DNA from: Xanthostigma xanthostigma
Taxonomy: Eukaryota; Arthropoda; Insecta; Raphidioptera; Raphidiidae
NCBI GenBank assembly: GCA_963575645.1
Contig: OY754464.1
Coordinates: 26,675,501 to 26,739,500, forward strand
Reading direction: 5' to 3'
DNA: 64,000 nt
Part shown: positions 57,823-64,000 of the stretch, piece by piece
Layout of the letters: each line of letters begins with the position of its first letter
Numbering within the stretch: the stretch's first letter is position 1
Made by a program: the position numbers and the translations under genes
Notes under the pieces: model-generated
The model's database searches: none
What the model saw: the letters and a program-made list of their open reading frames with translations, nothing else
What the model was told of the DNA's origin: nothing

Positions 57823-58577
57823 CAGTGATGGTGAACTTATGAACATTGGGTCATACACTGACCCACGCAGCCTTTTTAAATGTCCCACACGGCAATTTTT
57901 TTAAACTTATTTTTTATATCATAGAAGAGTGAATAAACAATTGAAAATATTAAATAAAAATAAAGTATATAATATATCTAATTCAGATACTCAGTACAGG
58001 GATGACTGCCACCTGGTGCGGTAATTCATAGTATCACCCCATTTATATCAACTTTTTGATGCCGACTTTTATTTTTTGCGCTTCACTGGCAAAAGTAAAA
58101 ATTGTAAAACAAAAAGGAAACGCCAACTTTTTAAAAGTGAGAACTAAACAAGTAGTTTTTAACCATTCTTCCCCCCCTCCCTCTTTCTAAGTGACGTCAC
58201 TGACTTAATGGCTCACAAGCTAATACTTAACACTTTGACGGACACTTAAAAATTCAGTTTTGTTCCAATTTTGACACTATAGTTTTTAAATTTTTTCATA
58301 TGTTTGAATTACTTTTAAAAGTTGTAATGTTGTGACAATATTGCCTTAGTAGATATTTGTACGGTGACACAGAGCACACAGGGTATGTATTCTACACTGG
58401 AAAATAGACTGCTACACCCGTCTGGCTATAAAACATTCCGTAGTATATGACGGCTTCAGCCGTCGTGTCAAACTTTTGAAGTTTTGTTTATGACGGTCTA
58501 AGCCGGTTTGTCCGTCAAAGTGTTAAAAAATAATGAATAAAATTTTACCCATTTCCTAAAAAGTTTCGCCATCACTG
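57823..58577. mobile_element. hAT-like element containing a nested piggyBac-like MITE
   Basis: Ends CAGTGATGGTGAACTTATG and AAGTTTCGCCATCACTG. The flanks GTCCAGAG and GTCTCGAG agree at 6 of 8. A TTAA-flanked element (58231-58522) is inserted in it. Confidence 0.65.
58231..58522. mobile_element. piggyBac-like MITE
   Basis: Ends CACTTTGACGGAC and GTCCGTCAAAGTG lie exactly between two TTAA sites (58227 and 58523), the target duplication of piggyBac elements. 292 bases, no coding capacity. Confidence 0.82.
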
Positions 58578-58579
58578 GT

Positions 58580-60174
58580 CTCGAGTCTGCTGGAGCGTGG
58601 ATGGCTATTGAGGAACAACATTGTTCCTAATTCGAAAAGACGTTTTCGTTTATTTAAAAAGCCTGTTTTTTTTTCGCTTTTAATATTTCAGGTTATCAAT
58701 TGGACCACGTTAAACAAAAATGTTAAAATAACTAAATTAAGAGAATTTACTGATTAACGATAAAAATCTGAGACTATTGTGGAAGTAAAATAATATTAAC
58801 TCTATCCATTATAAAGTAGGTTGTACTAATAAATTAGCTAATTGGCATTTGGAAATTTTTTTGGTATATAGTGAAGACTTTTATGGGTCTCTATGTACAA
58901 TAACTCATGTTCGCACTTCACTTGATCACTTTTTGGCAGATGTTGAGCGTTTATAATTTACAATCAACCACTTTTTGGTTAATGAGGTCCAATTATTAGT
59001 AAGTAAATGTATTCACTTCGATTAAGTTTCTTATGATGAAGTTGTTATATATTATTATGATATGCTATTTGACGATGCAAAGTTTATTTATATATTACTA
59101 CAGTCAAGTTTCTACAGTCTACATTGATAACAATTAAATTCAATAATAAATAGAGTAATGGTTGAATATAATTTTAAGAGTCGATGTATTCTTTCATACT
59201 GACGGCGTACTATATTGCGTGAGTTTTGGGAAAATGACAGACCTTAAACTTGCTTCCAAAAATTTAAATGATTTTTTGTTTTCACAAAATATATTTACTT
59301 CATTAAATGAAAGTAATGCATTTTTCTTTAAATAATAATATACATATATATAGGTATATACATATTTACAAGTACTTGACGACTAAACTGAATAAAATAT
59401 ATATCGAAGTTCAGAAAAGATTAACAATTATGTTACTCAAAAAACGATTTTATGAGACAACGCATAATCCATGAAGATTTCGGAAACTGGTTGCGATATG
59501 GCGTTGTCTTTCGACTTTTTTACAGAAATATTTGTTTTTTTTTTAAGATGACTGTTAATTTCTCTTGTATTTATTTCATGAAAATAATAGATTTTGGTGA
59601 ATATACTATTCAATAAATAAAGATTTGAATATACTATTATTTAATAACGAGTTATATTTTTTTAAATAATGTTCAACATACATACCAAAGGATATATTTT
59701 TTAATGGATACTAGGATAGAACGATAAATAAGAGGATTAAAAATAAAGTTTGCGCACGCAAATGAAAATAGCCACTTTTCAACCGTAACAGCATGCGTAA
59801 AGATACCACTTTTCTCGCATGAGTAATAAAAAATAAGTTGTGCAAGATTAGGTATCTATACCCACTTAGTTTTTTTTTTTTCAAAACGTTTTTATCAGTA
59901 AATTAATATTATATAGATCAGAGTTTTTTACTGGTGTTTCTCTAAGGAAAAAATACAGATTTAAATTGTTTCTTTTTTATTATATTTGAAGTTAGAACAG
60001 AATGTGACCTTAATCTAGTTAAACGTGTTATGGATATTTTAGGTTATGTTTATTTTTACCTTTTGACGTTTTCACCAAGCCACTTTAATTTCATAAATTT
60101 AATTCGAGTGACAGTTGAAATGTAGCAGATCTCATTTTTGCTTTTTTTACAAACAAGGGCTACCTACAAACGAA
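58580..60174. other. AT-rich intergenic region, nothing recognised
   Basis: Between NCBP1-side repeats and the OTC-like gene. No exon or transposon end was recognised. The promoter of the OTC-like gene should lie near its 3' end, but no clear core motif stands out. Confidence 0.4.
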
Positions 60175-61176
60175 ATGTTTGTAAAAACCTTTGCATATAA
60201 TTTCAATAAATTTTTTTATAGAAAATGCACAACAGCATGCCCAACTTCGGCCATACCCCTAATCGGTAGAGATTTAATTTCATTACAAAGTTTTACATCA
60301 TGTGAAATCAAGACATTTCTTTGGACCGCGCTAAACTTAAAATGTTCGCCTGGGGTGAAGTCATGTCCAAAAGTAACTTTGTTGCTGAATACGCCCAGCA
60401 TTAAAACTCAAGCTGTGGTAGGAAGTGCCACTAATTTAATTAACGGAAATTTAACCACCATTATTGATCCGACGTGGGAAGCAGCTGTTTGCATCGACGA
60501 TACCGGTAAAATGCTTTCATTATACTCGGATTTAATCTTATGTCAAGCAGATAAACATTTAAGCGTTGAAAGATTGGCAGATGGCGCCACCGTCCCTGTA
60601 ATAAACATTGAATCATGTCAGTCACGTCCACTGACAGTCTTATCGGACTTAGTCACTTTACAAGAACGCTACGGCCATTTGAAGAGGCTGATTTTAGCGT
60701 ACATTGGACCACCCGGTCCACTTCTCAATACATATATGACTGTGCTTCCAAAAGTGGGAATGAATTTGCGCTACTGTTGTAAAGATGGGTCGGAGACTCC
60801 AGTTTCACCGTCGATGGCTGACGTTAATGTTAAACTCTGTCAAAAATATGAAACCGAGACACATGAATGTTCTAATCCCGAAGATGTTGCCTATCAGGCG
60901 ACCGCAATAGCTACGACCAAACATTCAAATGACAAATTAATGATTAAATTGGACAATCTCAAAAAGGCGGCCGTTGATTGGTCCTTTCTTCATGATTTGC
61001 CGAGAAGTTGTTGTGAAGTTGAGAAAAAAGTGTTCGAACATGAATTTTCCTTGGTATGGGATTCATGTGAGAATTTAAAATTCACTTACGCTGCCGTAAT
61101 GCTTTTACTTAGTCAGAACTACAAACATACAATTGATCAACCTTGTTTTGATAATTTGAGTCATGAATATGTGTGA
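60175..61176 (+). CDS. Ornithine-carbamoyltransferase-like protein, probably catalytically inactive
   Basis: Member of the aspartate/ornithine carbamoyltransferase fold, intronless, 333 residues from ATG (human OTC is 354). The first 20 residues or so lack acidic residues and are rich in Lys, Arg and aromatics, fitting a mitochondrial presequence. Family landmarks are clear: GRDLISLQSFTSCEI (31-45), LSDLVTLQERYG (156-167), AAVDWSFLHDLPR (265-277), TYAAVMLLLSQNY (304-316). Every catalytic motif is altered: carbamoyl-phosphate loop STRTR reads SIKTQ (75-79); HPxQ reads RPLT (151-154); HCLPR reads HDLPR, losing the ornithine-site cysteine; the SMG loop is absent. The frame is otherwise clean, which argues for selection on a non-catalytic or changed role. 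Synthesis of citrulline is therefore unlikely. Upstream TTG codons are in frame but ATG at 60175 is the better start. Confidence 0.85.
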   Translation: MFVKTFAYNFNKFFYRKCTTACPTSAIPLIGRDLISLQSFTSCEIKTFLWTALNLKCSPGVKSCPKVTLLLNTPSIKTQAVVGSATNLINGNLTTIIDPTWEAAVCIDDTGKMLSLYSDLILCQADKHLSVERLADGATVPVINIESCQSRPLTVLSDLVTLQERYGHLKRLILAYIGPPGPLLNTYMTVLPKVGMNLRYCCKDGSETPVSPSMADVNVKLCQKYETETHECSNPEDVAYQATAIATTKHSNDKLMIKLDNLKKAAVDWSFLHDLPRSCCEVEKKVFEHEFSLVWDSCENLKFTYAAVMLLLSQNYKHTIDQPCFDNLSHEYV

Positions 61177-61262
61177 AATACTCAAATCTTAATGAAATTA
61201 AAGTTCTAATTTTGCTATCAGTATTGAAACTATGTAAATATCTTCTATTAATTTTTCAGTAT

Positions 61263-61268
61263 AATAAA
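61263..61268 (+). promoter_or_regulatory. Poly(A) signal of the OTC-like gene
   Basis: AATAAA, 87 bases after the TGA stop, is the first canonical hexamer downstream. Confidence 0.5.
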
Positions 61269-61992
61269 ATATAGACTTTGTACCAAGTTTATTTTCTAGA
61301 CAGCAATTCTTTATTCCAGACGATTTGATTATAGACATTTGATATGTGAATAAAAAATAAGATATCTCATAAGACAATCCCAAGTTTCAAATGTAATAAA
61401 CTTTCTGAGAAGAGTATCCACATTCTTGAAAGTCAAGGAAGCTTGAAAGCTGATCATGAAACGTTAGGGAATTTACTAAAAAATTTGGTAAAACAAGGAA
61501 TACACTAATTTTTTTCACCATTTCTCATACTAGCTCTCAATGCTACATCCATATATTTGCGTAAGTCTCTCGAAGAACAAGACCTGATTTTTTTTCAGAG
61601 ACAAAAATAATATATATCTTATTGCCCAAAAAAGTGATGTTTCTACAATTTTTGAATGCCTGTTTATTTACCATTACAACAGAAGATTTCCACTTGACCA
61701 AAACAAGGGCGTAGATATGGGGGAGGGGGGTACAGGGGGTAATGTTTTCACGATACATTGATTTAAATCTTGACACAAAGTTTATTTGTGACTTATCACG
61801 CAGATGCGCGTATGGTCGTGCAACGACGTCACAGACAAAACGAATCCTGCGCGACAAATACGTACAGACATGGTTTATCTGTTGTGTGCTCAACCATACT
61901 TTTTTGTCACAAGAAAGTTCGACGGCTGTCACTAACGAGCGAATAGACGTTTATATGTCGAAAAATGTAGGCAACTTCCTAATTATGATGAA
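61269..61992. other. Intergenic region with one repeat terminus
   Basis: A CAAGGGCGTAGATATGGGGG terminus at about 61708 matches the inverted sequence at 7603. An antisense 129-codon frame overlaps it and is not supported as a gene. Confidence 0.4.
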
Positions 61993-62548
61993 AGGACCCC
62001 GCACAAACCTTATGGGGTTTGGTTTTTGGTTAAATTGATCGAAAATGGTTTTATTTTATAGTTTAAAGGTCGCTAAGAAAAAGTGTCCATGGACGCAGAG
62101 CCTAAAAACCAATAGATTTAGCTACAGATATGTTTAGCGAGATTTTAGATATAGAGATATCCATTGAATTCACAATCTTAAAAAATCCTAAGCTCTAGAG
62201 ATATGTTTTCGAGTGAGCTGAATCTGAATACAGGTGACGCCTTCCAACATTACCTGGTTTTCGACTGTTTTTCTATTTCTAAAAAGAAACAAAAGTTGAA
62301 CATGGAACATGTTTGTGAACTCAGTGGAATCCCTATATCTAAAATCTCGCTAAACAATATGTTTAGGGAGATTTTAGATATAGGGATAAAAACCATGGAC
62401 AATATTCCTATGTCCATGATAAAAACCAATAGATTTTTAGGTTATGCGCCCATGAACACTTTTTCTTAGTGACCTTTAAACTATAAAATAAAACCATTTT
62501 CGATAAATTTAACCGAGAACCAAATTCCATAAGGTTTGTGAGGAGTCC
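61993..62548. mobile_element. Family F foldback element (copy 2), uninterrupted
   Basis: The arms carry ACTAAGAAAAAGTGTCC-type sequence, CCTAAAAACCAATAGATTTA and their inverted copies. The ends GACCCCGCACAAACCTTATG and CATAAGGTTTGTGAGGAGTC are inverted. The centre has extra copies of TTAGATATAGGGAT. It serves as an empty-site reference for copy 1. Confidence 0.8.
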
Positions 62549-63064
62549 ATTGTGTACAAAACTTACAAGTGCACTTTTTATCTGTCTATTTTATTTTTGA
62601 AAGGTGAGAGAATAGATCAAAAGAACACTATTAGTGTTAAAACATCTTAATAAAAGCTGTACGATGAGAGGAAAACGATTATCCAAATCCATATGCGTAA
62701 CATTGAATTATGTGGGGAAGTACATCGAAATTTTCATACAACTTTAATCTAGTGTTGTAACACTAATCATCTTATTTTGACCTGTACACCTATTAAAATT
62801 CAAGTAGGTAGACTGAGAACACCTTGTAAAAAGTTTCTACCAAAACAGGAATCGATGTAAATGACGTCACGGGTAGTTTCATATAAAAATTAATTTTATT
62901 TTATAAAATCAATTCATTTACAATAGTTCTAATGATTACAGCACGAATTAAATTAACAATGTATAATATAAAAAAGTGTACACTTAAATATTAAATGGCA
63001 GGTTCCAAATACCATTACACTATGTTAATGTTAATTTATTGACGGGTAAAATATATCCTAATTT
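62549..63064 (-). other. 3' flank of the cyclophilin gene
   Basis: Should contain the 3' UTR. On the minus strand AATAAA lies at 62900-62895, about 165 bases after the stop codon. Otherwise AT-rich with nothing recognised. Confidence 0.45.
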
Positions 63065-63961
63065 CTAATCGGTTGCGTCTGCTTTAGCCACACCGAACGG
63101 TTCTGCAACCTCTTCGGCACCGCAATCAGCAATCACAACGTCTTGAGTAGGTCTGTCCCTGTTATCTGTGCTTGTGGCTTCAATTTTTCTTATGATGTTC
63201 TGAAAATTAATTTTTCGATATTCAATGAATTTGGAATAGAAAAAAAAGTAGGAAAAGGGACGCTGTCGCAGTCCCTGTCACCTTATCGTAATTTTGATTT
63301 GATGTTTTATAACAAATCAACCATTAAAAAAATAATGATGAATTATAAAAATATTTGTACTGGTGTACCGAATTTCAAAAAAGATGTGGATAGTCAAATT
63401 TCAGTTAAAGAAATATAATATACTGCCATTTCTTGAGGGAAATGCCTTAATGGTTTATTTATTGTCGTGAAAATTCGGTCTTACCATTCCTTTTAGAATT
63501 TTTCCGAACACTACATGTCTTCCATCCAACCAGCTGGTTTGTTTTGTCGTAATGAAGAACTGGGATCCATTGGTGTCTTTTCCGGCGTTGGCCATTGACA
63601 GCCAACCAGCACCATAATGCTTCAACTTGAAATTTTCGTCGGCAAACCGTTCTCCGTAAATACTGCGACCTGGAATAGCGATGAATTTTTATTTTTTGTA
63701 TTTGATTTTTTTTTTTATTTTTCTAAGAGAAAAGGGAATTTAACGACATTTACCTCCAGTACCATCTCCTTTTGTGAAATCGCCACCTTGAATCATAAAA
63801 TCTTTAATAACTCTGTGGAATTTGCTTCCCTTGTAGCCTTCTCCTTCCGGTTTTTTAGCCAATTCAACGAAATTCTTCGCCGTTTTGGGAACAGTCTTTC
63901 CGAAAATTCCAATTTCAACTCGCCCTGCCGGTTCTCCACCTATTGTAATATCAAACCATAC
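63065..63961 (-). CDS. PPIB: Cyclophilin B-type peptidyl-prolyl cis-trans isomerase, 5' exon(s) outside the window
   Basis: Catalyses cis-trans isomerisation of X-Pro bonds during folding of secretory proteins in the ER. Three exons on the minus strand: 63961-63754, 63669-63485 and 63199-63065 (stop TAG), with GT..AG borders and consistent phases. They encode about 175 residues from [20 protein letters not shown] to the end. The active-site motif [16 protein letters not shown] contains the catalytic Arg, and [17 protein letters not shown] (Trp and His) complete the pocket. The C-terminal tail [12 protein letters not shown] is closely like that of insect ER cyclophilins and lacks KDEL, as is normal for this subfamily. 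The signal-peptide exon should lie beyond position 64000. Confidence 0.94.
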
Positions 63962-64000
63962 CTGAAAAAAATATAATCCTTACTTGTTACGATTATACAT

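Noticed and set aside
61543-61932. 129-codon minus-strand frame
   Set aside because: Overlaps a dispersed-repeat terminus shared with 7550-7605; no recognisable domain.

Overview
This is intron-rich, AT-rich animal DNA, most probably from a moth or butterfly (Lepidoptera). The protein matches are insect-like, introns have GT..AG borders, and the non-coding space is packed with hAT, piggyBac, PIF/Harbinger and pogo/Tigger DNA transposons, foldback MITEs, tRNA-related repeats and non-LTR retrotransposon ends. The order-level assignment is inference from repeat style and gene content; no marker gene here proves it.

Layout. 1-15.4 kb: no recognisable exon, only repeats (probably upstream sequence or a first intron of the next gene). 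15.4-21.4 kb (+): five exons of an ARID5-type AT-rich-interaction-domain DNA-binding protein, with the 5' exons missing. 25.5-55.9 kb (+): a complete six-exon NCBP1/CBP80 gene (799 codons), the large subunit of the nuclear cap-binding complex. Its second intron is 22 kb and contains, on the opposite strand, a multi-exon gene for a large secreted Pro/Thr/Ser/Gln-rich (mucin-like) protein (29.2-35.9 kb, possible signal-peptide exon at 38.1 kb). The same intron has a doubtful small secreted-protein ORF at 37.1 kb. 60.2-61.2 kb (+): an intronless, strongly divergent ornithine-carbamoyltransferase-like protein that has lost the residues expected for catalysis. 63.1-64.0 kb (-): the last three in-window exons of a cyclophilin B-type, ER-directed peptidyl-prolyl isomerase; its first exon lies beyond the window.

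The genes are unrelated in pathway (transcription, mRNA cap binding, an extracellular protein, a carbamoyltransferase relative, ER protein folding), so no operon-like or defence-type system is visible. What stands out is (i) the OTC-fold pseudoenzyme, (ii) the nested antisense mucin-like gene, and (iii) transposon structures whose boundaries can be read to the base: several hAT elements with 8-bp target duplications, nested foldbacks, and a repeat family that keeps its two ends but carries different interiors at four loci.
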